In this document: piece after piece, positions 33,300-42,465 of the stretch | Position numbering within the stretch: the first letter of the stretch is position 1 | Layout: each line of letters starts with the position of its first letter | Assembly (NCBI RefSeq): GCF_026738875.1 | Contig: NZ_JAPQFJ010000014.1 | Coordinates: 62,001 to 126,000 of the forward strand | Direction: 5' to 3' | Source of the DNA: Clostridium brassicae | Lineage (GTDB): Bacteria > Bacillota > Clostridia > Clostridiales > Clostridiaceae | DNA: 64,000 bases | The notes under the pieces: model-generated | Told to the model about the DNA's origin: nothing | Databases searched by the model: none | The model's input: the letters and a program-made list of their open reading frames with translations, nothing else | Program-made: the position numbers and the translations under genes

Positions 33300-34943
33300 T
33301 TATTCTTGTTCCACTGCAGCTGTTAGTGGAGGAATTACTTGTTTTTTTCTAGAAAGAAGATTAGGTACATAAGCAGTGTTATTTTCTAGTGTTACATTAA
33401 ATGCTTTTTCTACAAAGTCTAATTTTTTACCTACAACGATTAACTGAGAACCATTTTTCATTATGTCAGTAAGCATTAATATTAGTGAATCATAATCCTC
33501 AGAAGAACATTTATTGTTCATATAATCAAGCATTTTTTCTTTCATAGGTTCGAATCCATCTATGTCCATAGTAGAGACTTGGCCAACTCCTATCTTTTTA
33601 TCTACTATAGTGAAAGGTTTAAAATCTTGATTAAATATTTCCTCAACAGTTTTACCAGCTAAGGATGTTCCTGCTTTAAACATTTCATTAGCATAAGTTT
33701 CTACATTTATATCAGCTATTTTAGCAAGTCTGTTTAAGATTAGCTTATCTATATTAGTTGAAGTAGGTGATTTGAATAATAAAGTATCTGATATAATTGC
33801 GCTACATAGTAATCCTGCAATTTTCTTAGATGGTCTTATGCCATTTTCAAAGAACATAGATGCCACAATAGTAGCGGTACATCCTACTGGTTCATTTCTA
33901 AAATAAATAGGGTGACCAGTTTGTATATCAGCGAGTCTGTGATGGTCAATTATTTCTAGAATATGGGCATCTTCTAGTCCATTTATTGATTGAGATCTTT
34001 CATTATGATCAACTAGAATAACATTTTTATTTGATTGAGAAATCAAGTGGAATCTTGATATTGCTCCTATAGCCTTATTATTTGCATCAAGAATAGGATA
34101 ACTTCTAAATCTAGTCTTTGTCATAGTATTTTTTATATCTTCAACAAACTCATCTGTTTTAAAGAATATAACATCATCTTTAGGTGTCATTACATATTTT
34201 ACAGGTATACTTTGTATAATCATTCTAGAAGCAGTAAAAGAATCATAAGGGGTAGCTATAATAGAGCATCCTTGTTTAGTAGCCTTTTCTATAATAGAAC
34301 TATCAATTTCATGATTACCAGCAACTATCATTAAAGAAGCCTTACCATCTATAATGATTTCTTGAGCATCTATTCTATTTCCACAAATTGCTATATCTCC
34401 TTCTTCTAAAACCTCTTTTATCCCAGCTGGATCCATAGCAGCTACAATTATTTTTCCTTTAAAATTGGGGAGTTTTTCATTAAAGTATATTGCTTTGCCT
34501 GATAAAGTATCTAATATGTTTTCGTAAGTGGTTCCACTCTTGCCAAGTATGTAATTATCCCAAATATCCATGTAAGCTGATGTTAAATTAGAGATACTAA
34601 CAACACCTAAAAATGTATCATCTCCATTTACAACAGTAACAGTTTTCATGTTGTTTTTTTTCAATATATTCCAAGCAGTTTTTAAAGAAACATCTGGAGA
34701 TAGGGGAGCTGCTTTGTCCATATCTAAATCTTTAACTTTAGTTTTTAGAGTATCTATAAGTTTTGGTTCCTTAACTTTAAAATAATCTAAAGCAAATTGA
34801 GTTTCTTTGCTTATATTTCCTAGTCTGATTGGAATAGCTTCTACGTCTTGAGTTTTATTCTTAAATTCAGCGTATGCAATGGCAGAACAAATAGAATCGG
34901 TGTCTGGATTCTTATGTCCTGTTACATAAATTATGTCTTTCAT
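33300..34943 (-). CDS. ppaC: Manganese-dependent inorganic pyrophosphatase with CBS and DRTGG domains
   Basis: A 547-residue family II pyrophosphatase that splits pyrophosphate in the cytoplasm. The catalytic DHH fold shows GHKNPDTDSICSAIAY (residues 9-24), DHNE near 312 and the DHH triplet at 333-335. Between about 70 and 305 it carries two CBS domains with a DRTGG domain between them. Such enzymes are regulated by adenine nucleotides, including ApnA. The C-terminal DHHA2 domain follows the DHH. AGGAGG precedes the ATG on the minus strand. It stands alone, convergent to the flagellar operon. Confidence 0.95.
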   Translation of the reverse strand: MKDIIYVTGHKNPDTDSICSAIAYAEFKNKTQDVEAIPIRLGNISKETQFALDYFKVKEPKLIDTLKTKVKDLDMDKAAPLSPDVSLKTAWNILKKNNMKTVTVVNGDDTFLGVVSISNLTSAYMDIWDNYILGKSGTTYENILDTLSGKAIYFNEKLPNFKGKIIVAAMDPAGIKEVLEEGDIAICGNRIDAQEIIIDGKASLMIVAGNHEIDSSIIEKATKQGCSIIATPYDSFTASRMIIQSIPVKYVMTPKDDVIFFKTDEFVEDIKNTMTKTRFRSYPILDANNKAIGAISRFHLISQSNKNVILVDHNERSQSINGLEDAHILEIIDHHRLADIQTGHPIYFRNEPVGCTATIVASMFFENGIRPSKKIAGLLCSAIISDTLLFKSPTSTNIDKLILNRLAKIADINVETYANEMFKAGTSLAGKTVEEIFNQDFKPFTIVDKKIGVGQVSTMDIDGFEPMKEKMLDYMNNKCSSEDYDSLILMLTDIMKNGSQLIVVGKKLDFVEKAFNVTLENNTAYVPNLLSRKKQVIPPLTAAVEQE

Positions 34944-34997
34944 ATAATGTATACCTCCTAAAAGTTTATCTAAAAAGTTTATCTAAATTCTTTTACT

Positions 34998-35057
34998 ATT
35001 TTACCATAAAAATAAGGGGAGTGATTATTTTTATGAAAAAATATAATTTTTTCATAA
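34998..35057 (-). promoter_or_regulatory. Promoter region of the pyrophosphatase gene with a 12-bp inverted repeat
   Basis: On the minus strand TGGTAAAAT at 34998-35006 is an extended -10 without a clear -35. TTATGAAAAAAT (35031-35042) and its perfect complement (35046-35057), three bases apart, lie just upstream and could be an operator or the base of a hairpin. Confidence 0.4.
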
Positions 35058-35124
35058 GATAATAAGTACATCTCATATACTAGTTTAGAAGAATTTAATT
35101 TTTAATGGGTAATGAACTGTATAG

Positions 35125-35300
35125 GAGGAGTTTGAAATTCCATCTGAAGCCAAGAACTCTATTTATCCGATGACTACCCCTTCTAATACTCCTATTTTCT
35201 TAAAAATGGAAGTAAAGAGCGGTTACGTGCCTGGATAATGATTTCTAAGCTTTAGAGGGAGTAAAAACTCCCTTTGAAGCCAAGAACTCTATTTATGCGA
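35125..35300 (+). ncRNA. Structured leader element, copy A (before the calcium ATPase)
   Basis: A gene-free stretch with strong structure. A 22-base unit beginning TGAAGCCAAGAACTCTA occurs twice, exactly 130 bases apart (35145-35166 and 35275-35296). Each is preceded by a GGAGT...ACTCC-type hairpin. Between them lies the core: TTCTAATACTCC, a hairpin with AAAATGGAAGT, GCGGTTACGTGCCTGGATAA, and TGATTTCTAAG (35180-35249). The core recurs at 57122-57189. I do not recognise a known riboswitch class. Confidence 0.6.
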
Positions 35301-35314
35301 AAGGGGAGAGAAAG

Positions 35315-37858
35315 GTGATTAGTGAAAAGAATATTATGATGGGTTTAACAACAGATGAAGCTAATAGGAGACTTCAACAATATGGATTAAATACACTTAA
35401 GAAAAAGAAAAAAATATCTCCTATTAAAATATTTTTTGAACAATTTAATGATTTTATAATATGGGTGCTTTTAGCAGCCACTATAATTTCTGCTTTTATG
35501 GGAGAAAAGGCGGATTCAATAACTATTGTTATAATAGTTATTACTAATGCCATTCTAGGATTTGCACAAGAATATAAAACAGAAAAATCTTTAGAAGCAT
35601 TAAAACAGCTTGCGGCACCAACAGCAAAAGTAATAAGGGATAATGAGATTAAAGTATTGAATGGAGAATTTTTGGTGCCAGGAGATTTAGTGGTTTTAGA
35701 GAGTGGAGATAGAATTCCTGCTGACTGTATATTAGTTCAAGGTAATAGTATAATTGTGGATGAATCTTTGTTAACCGGTGAATCTGTGGGGGTAGAAAAA
35801 AATTCTTATGGAAAAAATACCAGTATTTATATGGGAACTGTACTTTTAAAAGGAAAAGGTACTGCTAGAGTAACAGAAACAGGTATGAATACAGAGATGG
35901 GCAAAATAGCTAATATGCTACAAAATATTGAGCATGACAAATCGCCTTTAAAGAAAAAACTATCAGACTTAGGTAAAGTTCTTGTAGTGGCTTGTGCTGC
36001 TATTTGTATAATTGTAACTTTATTAGGAATAGCAAGGGGACAAGATAGATATGAGATGTTTTTGGTGGGAGTTAGTTTAGCTGTGGCAGCTATTCCAGAA
36101 GGTATGGCTGCAATTGTTACAGTAGCATTGGCTTTAGGGGTTTCAAGAATGCTTAAAAGAAATGCCCTTATAAGAAAACTTCCTGCGGTAGAAACCCTAG
36201 GATGTACTTCCATCATATGTAGCGATAAAACAGGTACGCTAACGCAAAATAATATGACTGTAGAGAAAATATATTTTAATGATAGAATGTACGATATAAG
36301 AAAAAATGAAAGTATGAATTTTGACAAATTAAAAAAGGCCTTTGTGTATTGCAATGATTGTAGTTATGATTTTAGCCAAAAGAATTTTGAAAAGAGTTTA
36401 TTAGGGGATCCTACAGAAACTGCTTTAATAAAAGCTTTTTTTAATGATGGAAGAAGCTTAAAAGATTTTTTAGATAAAAGCAGAAGAATATATGACATAC
36501 CCTTTGATTCCAGTAGAAAGATGATGTCTGTTATAGTGATGGAACAAAATAAAAAGGTTTGCTATGTAAAGGGAGCTCCTGAAAGAATAATAGAAAGATG
36601 TCAATACATCTTAATCAATGGCAATATAGTTCCTTTTAATGGACAATATAAGAGTAGAGTAATAAAACAGGTAGAGGAGATGTCTTTTAACGCTTTAAGG
36701 TGTATAGCAGCTGCATACAAGGAGAAAAACTTAGAAAGCAACAACAAATCAGAACAAAATCTTATTTTCCTTGGAGTAGCAGGAATGAAGGATCCTCCAA
36801 GGCCAGAAGTTAAAGAAGCAGTATTTAAATGTAGACGAGCTGGCATAAGACCAATAATGATAACAGGAGATCATAAAAATACAGCTTATGCTATAGGTAA
36901 GGAGCTTAATATATGTAAGGATGTATCACAAGTTATGACAGGAGAAGAATTAGATAAATTATCAGATAAAGATTTATTAAATAAAATAAAAACCACTTCT
37001 GTATTTGCTAGAGTTAGTCCAAAACATAAACTTAGAATAGTTCAAGCTTTTAAAAAGAAAAATAACATAGTTGCTATGACGGGAGATGGAGTAAATGATG
37101 CTCCGGCAGTTAAAGAATCAGATATAGGTATATCTATGGGAATATCAGGCACAGATGTTACAAAGGAAGCTTCTTCGATGATATTACTAGATGATAACTT
37201 TGCTACTATAGTATCTGCTGTAGAAGAAGGAAGAATTATATATGACAATATTAGAAAGTTCATAAGATATTTATTATCATGTAATTTGGGAGAAGTTCTA
37301 ACTATGTTTTTAGCGTCATTATTTTATTTAGAAACACCTCTTCTTCCTATACAAATATTGTTTGTGAATTTAGCTACAGATGGATTACCAGCTATTGCCT
37401 TAGGTGTAGATCCTCCTGATCAAGATATAATGACACAAAGACCTAGAGAAAAAGATGAGAGTATATTTGCTAGAGGGCTTAAAGAGAAGATAATTATAAG
37501 AGGTTGTTTGATTGGAGTATGTACAGTTTTTGCTTTCTTATGTGGTAAATATTATGGTATGAATTTACAAACATGCAGAACATTAGCTTTATGTACTTTG
37601 ATAATGTCACAGCTATTTCATGTTTTTGAATGTAGATCTGAGAATCATTCAATTTTCCAAATGAAGTTATTTACTAATCTATATCTATTTGGAGCTGTCT
37701 TAGTATCTGTTGCTATGCTGCTTATGATAATTTATGTTCCATTTTTGCAAGGAGTTTTTCATACAGTACCTCTAAATATAGCTCAATGGTGTATAATTAT
37801 ATTCTTTTCAGGTTTTATTGCCTTTATTAATAGTTTATACTTGCTTTTTAGAAGATAA
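35315..37858 (+). CDS. P-type calcium-transporting ATPase
   Basis: An 847-residue P-type pump, most like the SERCA/PMR1 (type IIA) group. Motifs in order: TGES (SLLTGESVGVEK), the membrane segment four motif PEGMAAIVTVALALG (usually PEGLP), the phosphorylated Asp304 in DKTGT, KGAPE, and TGDGVNDAP. About ten membrane segments are seen, two pairs before the phosphorylation site and six at the end. It should expel Ca2+ or Mn2+ from the cell. The GTG start follows AAGGGGAG. The leader holds the structured element at 35125-35300. The exact ion is an inference. Confidence 0.9.
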   Translation: MISEKNIMMGLTTDEANRRLQQYGLNTLKKKKKISPIKIFFEQFNDFIIWVLLAATIISAFMGEKADSITIVIIVITNAILGFAQEYKTEKSLEALKQLAAPTAKVIRDNEIKVLNGEFLVPGDLVVLESGDRIPADCILVQGNSIIVDESLLTGESVGVEKNSYGKNTSIYMGTVLLKGKGTARVTETGMNTEMGKIANMLQNIEHDKSPLKKKLSDLGKVLVVACAAICIIVTLLGIARGQDRYEMFLVGVSLAVAAIPEGMAAIVTVALALGVSRMLKRNALIRKLPAVETLGCTSIICSDKTGTLTQNNMTVEKIYFNDRMYDIRKNESMNFDKLKKAFVYCNDCSYDFSQKNFEKSLLGDPTETALIKAFFNDGRSLKDFLDKSRRIYDIPFDSSRKMMSVIVMEQNKKVCYVKGAPERIIERCQYILINGNIVPFNGQYKSRVIKQVEEMSFNALRCIAAAYKEKNLESNNKSEQNLIFLGVAGMKDPPRPEVKEAVFKCRRAGIRPIMITGDHKNTAYAIGKELNICKDVSQVMTGEELDKLSDKDLLNKIKTTSVFARVSPKHKLRIVQAFKKKNNIVAMTGDGVNDAPAVKESDIGISMGISGTDVTKEASSMILLDDNFATIVSAVEEGRIIYDNIRKFIRYLLSCNLGEVLTMFLASLFYLETPLLPIQILFVNLATDGLPAIALGVDPPDQDIMTQRPREKDESIFARGLKEKIIIRGCLIGVCTVFAFLCGKYYGMNLQTCRTLALCTLIMSQLFHVFECRSENHSIFQMKLFTNLYLFGAVLVSVAMLLMIIYVPFLQGVFHTVPLNIAQWCIIIFFSGFIAFINSLYLLFRR

Positions 37859-37898
37859 TTTCTAAGTTCTTTTAGGGAGTATAACAATACAAGCACTT

Positions 37899-37932
37899 AA
37901 AAAATCTCATGCTAAAGCATGAGATTTTTTAT
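37899..37932. terminator. Bidirectional terminator
   Basis: AAAAAATCTCATGC, loop TAAA, GCATGAGATTTTTT: a perfect 14-bp stem with A/T tracts on both sides. It ends both the calcium ATPase gene (+) and the hypothetical gene (-), whose stop codon touches it. Confidence 0.93.
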
Positions 37933-38345
37933 TAGCGGTATTTTACTTTTTGAGCACTTTGAAGCTTTTTTAGTGCATCCCCTTCTAAAGGAACTAGTTG
38001 CTTTTTAGTAGTCATATTTAATATGTTCATTACTTGCAGATATTCTCTATCTGATTTTCCTTTTTTACCTTTTAACCCTTGGATTACGACTGAGTGACCT
38101 TGAGATAAAACCATAAATTCAGGTTTTTTAAACCACCTATTTTTTCTATAAATACATTTTACTATGTTCTTAGATCTATCTGGTTTTATTAATATAGTTA
38201 CAGCAAGTTTATGGAAAATCCACAAAATAGATTTTTCTTCAACTTTTGCAGAAATAACTTTTCCTTGTGCTTGAGTAATTCTATCACCATATTTTTTTAA
38301 ATAAGATTTTGTATAGTGTTCGGATAATTTGTCTCTAAATCCCAT
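37932..38345 (-). CDS. Conserved-looking hypothetical protein, 137 residues
   Basis: A 137-residue basic protein I cannot assign. No membrane segment or signal. Lys/Arg-rich (for example KPDRSKNIVKCIYRKNRWFK), with a beta-rich middle (KLAVTILIKPDR, EFMVLSQGHSVVIQGLKGK) and a helical, lysine-rich end. GGAGC lies nine bases before the ATG on the minus strand. The gene is single, with a terminator right after it and a 250-base gap upstream. Clean start and stop signals and the terminator support it being real. Nucleic-acid binding is conceivable from the charge but unproven. Confidence 0.65.
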   Translation of the reverse strand: MGFRDKLSEHYTKSYLKKYGDRITQAQGKVISAKVEEKSILWIFHKLAVTILIKPDRSKNIVKCIYRKNRWFKKPEFMVLSQGHSVVIQGLKGKKGKSDREYLQVMNILNMTTKKQLVPLEGDALKKLQSAQKVKYR

Positions 38346-38598
38346 TATAATAGCTCCTTTACATATAATTTCTAATACTGCCAGAATAAAAGTAAAATCA
38401 TAACTAAAATTTATTATAACATAGTATTTTTTTTTTTTAAATAGCTAATGATAGTTTCTCCATAACCTTGATTTTTAAAACTTATTTATTGCATGAAATC
38501 AATAAATTCTTAAAACATAGTCAAATTTATATAAATATGTGTTCCTAAATTTGTAATTGAAGAATATTAATATAATAAGTGTAGGAGAGGGGGAAAGA

Positions 38599-40905
38599 AT
38601 GAATATGGAATTAATGCCTAAAGATATAAAATACAAGTTTGACACTGATAATATAAATTTTGATAAAAAAAAGTATAATATGCCTGAATATACCGAAGAG
38701 GTTTATGAAAAAATTAGAACAGCCCTTGAGATAGAAAATGAAGGGTATAATGTTTATTTAATAGATGATTTTTGTAAAGTTAAATTAGAAAATATAAAAC
38801 AATATATATCTGAAATTTTAAAAAAGAAAAATAAGCCTAAGGATATATGCTATGTTGTCAATGATAATCCAGAAAATCCTTTTCCACTCTTTTTATCTAA
38901 TGGCAAAGGAATTGTTTTAAAAGAAACTGTGGAAACCCTACAAGAGGAATATTTGAAAAGCATATATAACTTTTATAATGGTTCAAATAATAAGGAAAAG
39001 GAAGATATAATTGATAACATTCATAAAAAAAGAAATGAACTTGTAAATGACCTTATAGATAAATCGCATGATGCGGGTTTTGAAATTAGATCTACAGGAA
39101 AAGGATTTACTTTTATACCGTTAAAAGACAAAGACAAAGATGATGAGGTAATGACAGAAAAAGAATATGATGAGTTAGGTAGTAAAGAAAAAGAAGAAAT
39201 ATTGAATAAAGTAAGCGAACTAAAAACTCAATCTCAAAAAATGTTAGAAGAATTGAGTGAAATTGAAACTGTTGAGTTGGATAAAATAAGAAAAATTATA
39301 AAGACTTTTTTAAATGAGGAAATAAAACCTGTAGAAGATACTATCGATGAGGAGTTCATAGAAGATTCAGAGGCTATAGGATTCTTAAAAAAAATGTGTA
39401 GAGAGATAGAAGAAAATGTTGCAGATGTGTATTCTATGGTTTATGAAGATGATGAAGAAAAAATAAGTGATATAGTTATGAGATATGATGTGAATGTTTT
39501 AGTTGATAACTCAGAGCATGATAGCCCAAGAGTTATTTTTGAGGAGGATCCTAGTATTACAAATTTATTAGGTAGCATTGAATACAAGAGTCAGAATGGA
39601 ACTTATATAACGGATATTTCTTTAATAAAGGGAGGAGCGTTAGTAAAGGCTAATGAAGGATGTTTAATACTCCGAGCCAGTGATTTATTAACTAATACTA
39701 ATGCTTACTATAATTTAAAGAAAACCATACTAAGTGGAAATGTAAATTTTGATTTCAACAAAGGCTATGTGGAACTTTTATCATTGAAAGGATTAGAACC
39801 TAAACCAGTTCATATAAATGAAAAAATTATTATAATAGGTGATTATGATACTTACGATATATTGTATAATTATGATAGCGATTTTAAAAAAATATTTAAA
39901 ATAAAAGCTCAGTATAAGCCTGTAGTAGAAACTAATAATAATACCAAAGTTTCGTTAATTGAAAACATTGTTAATATATGTAATGAAAATAAACTAAATC
40001 CTTTAGATAAAGGGGCAGTAAGAGAAGTTTCTAAATTCTTATCAAGAAAAGCTGAGCATAGAGATAAAGTATACTTTAATATAGACGAATTAAGTAAATT
40101 ATTAATGCTAGCAAATAATAAAGTTGTTTATAGTAAAAGAAGTTTGATAACTGAAGAAGACATATTAGACATAGCCTATGAAGAAGATATCATTGAAAAA
40201 GAGATAAGAGAAATCTATGCACAAAATAAGATATTGATAGATATACAAGGAAAAAGGATTGGCCAAATTAATGGATTATCTGTTATAGATTCAGGGTATT
40301 TTAGTTTTGGAAAGCCTATAAGGATAACTTGTTCATGTTATAAAGGTGATGGAGCAATAATAGATGTACAAAAACAAAGTGAGCTTAGTGGAAGTATTCA
40401 TAGTAAGGCAGTTAATATATTGAGAGGTTTAATAAATCAGCTTTTTGGAAGATATAATACACTACCTGTGAATTTCCATTTGAGTTTTGAACAGGTTTAT
40501 GGGAAAATAGACGGAGATAGTGCATCAGTAGCAGAACTTATTTCTATGATCTCTGCAATGAGTAAAATTTCTATAAAACAAAATATTGCAGTAACAGGAT
40601 CTATAAATCAATTTGGAGAAGTTCAACCTATTGGAGGAGTTAATGATAAAATAGAAGGATTTTTTAAGGTTTGTAAAGCTATTGACAAAATTGATGACAA
40701 AGGTGTATTAATACCATACTACAATAAAGATAATATAGTTTTAAGTAGGGAAGTAGAAGATGCTATAGAAAAAAGGCAGTTTCATATATATGTGATGAAA
40801 GATATAAAGGATGCTATTAATATTTTAATGGGAAAATATGAAATGGTCATTAATGCTGCTGAAAAAGAAATTAAAAAATACAAAGATAGTAAAACTGAAG
40901 CATAA
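38599..40905 (+). CDS. Lon-family protease without a Walker A motif
   Basis: A 768-residue protein with a C-terminal Lon protease domain (about 570-768). The catalytic Ser641 lies in KIDGDSASVAE and Lys684 in GGVNDKIEGFF. The N-terminal part has the size and layout of the AAA_32-type domain of LonB-like proteins, but I find no GxxGxGK P-loop; where it should be the sequence reads NVYLIDDFCKVKLENIKQY. It may therefore not hydrolyse ATP, as described for LonC-type enzymes. I set the start at ATG 38599 behind AGGAGAGGGGG. No membrane segment is seen. Substrates are unknown. Confidence 0.85.
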   Translation: MNMELMPKDIKYKFDTDNINFDKKKYNMPEYTEEVYEKIRTALEIENEGYNVYLIDDFCKVKLENIKQYISEILKKKNKPKDICYVVNDNPENPFPLFLSNGKGIVLKETVETLQEEYLKSIYNFYNGSNNKEKEDIIDNIHKKRNELVNDLIDKSHDAGFEIRSTGKGFTFIPLKDKDKDDEVMTEKEYDELGSKEKEEILNKVSELKTQSQKMLEELSEIETVELDKIRKIIKTFLNEEIKPVEDTIDEEFIEDSEAIGFLKKMCREIEENVADVYSMVYEDDEEKISDIVMRYDVNVLVDNSEHDSPRVIFEEDPSITNLLGSIEYKSQNGTYITDISLIKGGALVKANEGCLILRASDLLTNTNAYYNLKKTILSGNVNFDFNKGYVELLSLKGLEPKPVHINEKIIIIGDYDTYDILYNYDSDFKKIFKIKAQYKPVVETNNNTKVSLIENIVNICNENKLNPLDKGAVREVSKFLSRKAEHRDKVYFNIDELSKLLMLANNKVVYSKRSLITEEDILDIAYEEDIIEKEIREIYAQNKILIDIQGKRIGQINGLSVIDSGYFSFGKPIRITCSCYKGDGAIIDVQKQSELSGSIHSKAVNILRGLINQLFGRYNTLPVNFHLSFEQVYGKIDGDSASVAELISMISAMSKISIKQNIAVTGSINQFGEVQPIGGVNDKIEGFFKVCKAIDKIDDKGVLIPYYNKDNIVLSREVEDAIEKRQFHIYVMKDIKDAINILMGKYEMVINAAEKEIKKYKDSKTEA

Positions 40906-40909
40906 TATA

Positions 40910-40957
40910 AAAAGATGTAGGTAATTTATTTTTATATAAATAAACCTACATCTTTAT
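40910..40957. terminator. Bidirectional terminator between the Lon-like gene and ychF
   Basis: AAAGATGTAGG pairs with CCTACATCTTT around an AT-rich loop, followed by ATTAAT on the + strand and by TTTTATATT on the - strand. Both convergent genes end here. Confidence 0.75.
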
Positions 40958-40971
40958 TAATCTATAGTTTT

Positions 40972-42069
40972 TTACACATTAAATCTAAAATGAACTACAT
41001 CTCCATTTTGCATAACATAATCTTTACCTTCAAGTCTGTAAAAGCCTTTTTCTCTAGCAGCTGATTCTGAACCACATTCAACAAGTTTATCATAAGAAAT
41101 TATTTCGGCTCTTATAAATCCTCTTTCGATATCTGTATGAATTTTTCCACCAGCTTGAGGAGCCTTTGTGCCTATTTTAATAGTCCAAGCTCTTATTTCT
41201 TGTTGGCCAGCAGTTAAGAAACTCATAAGACCAAGTAAATGGTAACTAGAACGAACTAATATATTTAATCCAGGCTCAGTCAAACCATATTCAGAAAGCA
41301 TTTCATCTCTTTCATCATCTTCAAGAGAAGATAGCTCTTCTTCAATTTTAGCACAAATGGTTACAACTTCGGAATTTTCTTTTGCAGCATAATCTTTTAC
41401 TTTTTTAACAAAGTCATTTTCAGTATTACCTGATATTAAATCATCTTCAGAAATATTAGCTACATATAATATTGGTTTTGAAGTTATTAAGAAAAATGTT
41501 TTTATAACAGCAGCTTCTTCATCTGTAGTTTCTAAAGTTCTAACTGGTTTGTTAGATTCTAAGTGAGCTTTTACTTTTTCAAGTAATTCTAATTCTGCTT
41601 TAGATTCTTTATTTCCGCTACGAGCAGTTTTAGTAGCTCTTTCAATTCTTCTTTCTACCACTTCAAGGTCTGCAAATATTAATTCAAGATTTATAGTTTC
41701 TATATCTCTAATAGGATCTACAGAGCCTTCAACGTGAACAATATTGTCATCGTTAAAACATCTAACTGTATGAACAATTGCTGCAACTTCTCTTATGTGA
41801 GATAAGAATTTATTACCTAATCCTTCTCCTTTGCTTGCTCCTTTGACAAGTCCAGCTATATCATAAAATTCAACAGCAGCATAAACCTTTTTTTTAGAGT
41901 CATACATTTGTTGAAGTACATCTAATCTTTCATCAGGTACAGTAACAACTCCTACATTTGGTTCTATTGTACAAAAAGGATAGTTTGCAGATTCTGCTCC
42001 AGCCTTTGTTATTGCATTAAACAAGGTGCTTTTACCTACATTAGGTAAACCAACAATTCCTAATTTCAT
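40972..42069 (-). CDS. ychF: Redox-regulated ATPase/GTPase YchF (Obg family)
   Basis: A 365-residue YchF/Ola1 protein. G1 is GLPNVGKSTLFNAI, G3 is YDIAGLVKGASKGEGLG, and the C-terminal TGS-like domain follows (AWTIKIGTKAPQAGGKIHTD, then RGFIRAEIISYDKL). Members bind ATP better than GTP and associate with ribosomes. A GGA lies before the minus-strand ATG. It is convergent to the Lon-like gene and divergent from the division cluster. Length and motifs are standard. Confidence 0.97.
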   Translation of the reverse strand: MKLGIVGLPNVGKSTLFNAITKAGAESANYPFCTIEPNVGVVTVPDERLDVLQQMYDSKKKVYAAVEFYDIAGLVKGASKGEGLGNKFLSHIREVAAIVHTVRCFNDDNIVHVEGSVDPIRDIETINLELIFADLEVVERRIERATKTARSGNKESKAELELLEKVKAHLESNKPVRTLETTDEEAAVIKTFFLITSKPILYVANISEDDLISGNTENDFVKKVKDYAAKENSEVVTICAKIEEELSSLEDDERDEMLSEYGLTEPGLNILVRSSYHLLGLMSFLTAGQQEIRAWTIKIGTKAPQAGGKIHTDIERGFIRAEIISYDKLVECGSESAAREKGFYRLEGKDYVMQNGDVVHFRFNV

Positions 42070-42465
42070 CTATGTACATTCCTTTCTAATCTATTAGTAT
42101 AATTTCCTAATAAATTATACTCTAGTTTAGTTACTATTTCAAGCTAGCAAAGCCTAGGGATTAGCAATCAATAATTGCCAAGTTTTTAGCAAATACTAAT
42201 TGTATTTTAATCCTGCTCATTAACAGTTCATAATTAAAAATTATAATAAAATAGAGTTTATATTAAAAAATTATTAGATTAGTTTAATATTTTTAAAAAA
42301 TTAATTAAAAATTATTAAACTATTGAAGGAATTTTAAATTTTATATAGAATAATAGTATTGTAGTTTATTGTAGTTGTAATGCGAAAAAATGAGCAAACT
42401 AGAAATATATAAACATATAAGTAATATCGAACAAACAATAGATGAAGATATAAAAGGAGAAAACC
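42070..42465 (+). promoter_or_regulatory. Intergenic region with the dcw promoter
   Basis: TTGAAG (42323-42328), 17 bases, TAGAAT (42346-42351) is a good vegetative promoter for rsmH and the genes behind it. Bases 42152-42215 contain a degenerate repeat (CCTAGGGATTAGCAATCAAT) of the TAGTAACTAG family. No mraZ gene is present here, although mraZ normally precedes rsmH. Confidence 0.55.

Noticed and set aside
35125-35300. yybP-ykoY manganese riboswitch before the P-type ATPase
   Set aside because: The expected CTACG..GGGGA-type loop pair is absent; a chance GGGGAG is the ribosome binding site.
35827-36354. A 175-codon minus-strand frame within the calcium ATPase gene
   Set aside because: Shadow of the real P-type ATPase; no ribosome binding site and no recognisable motif.
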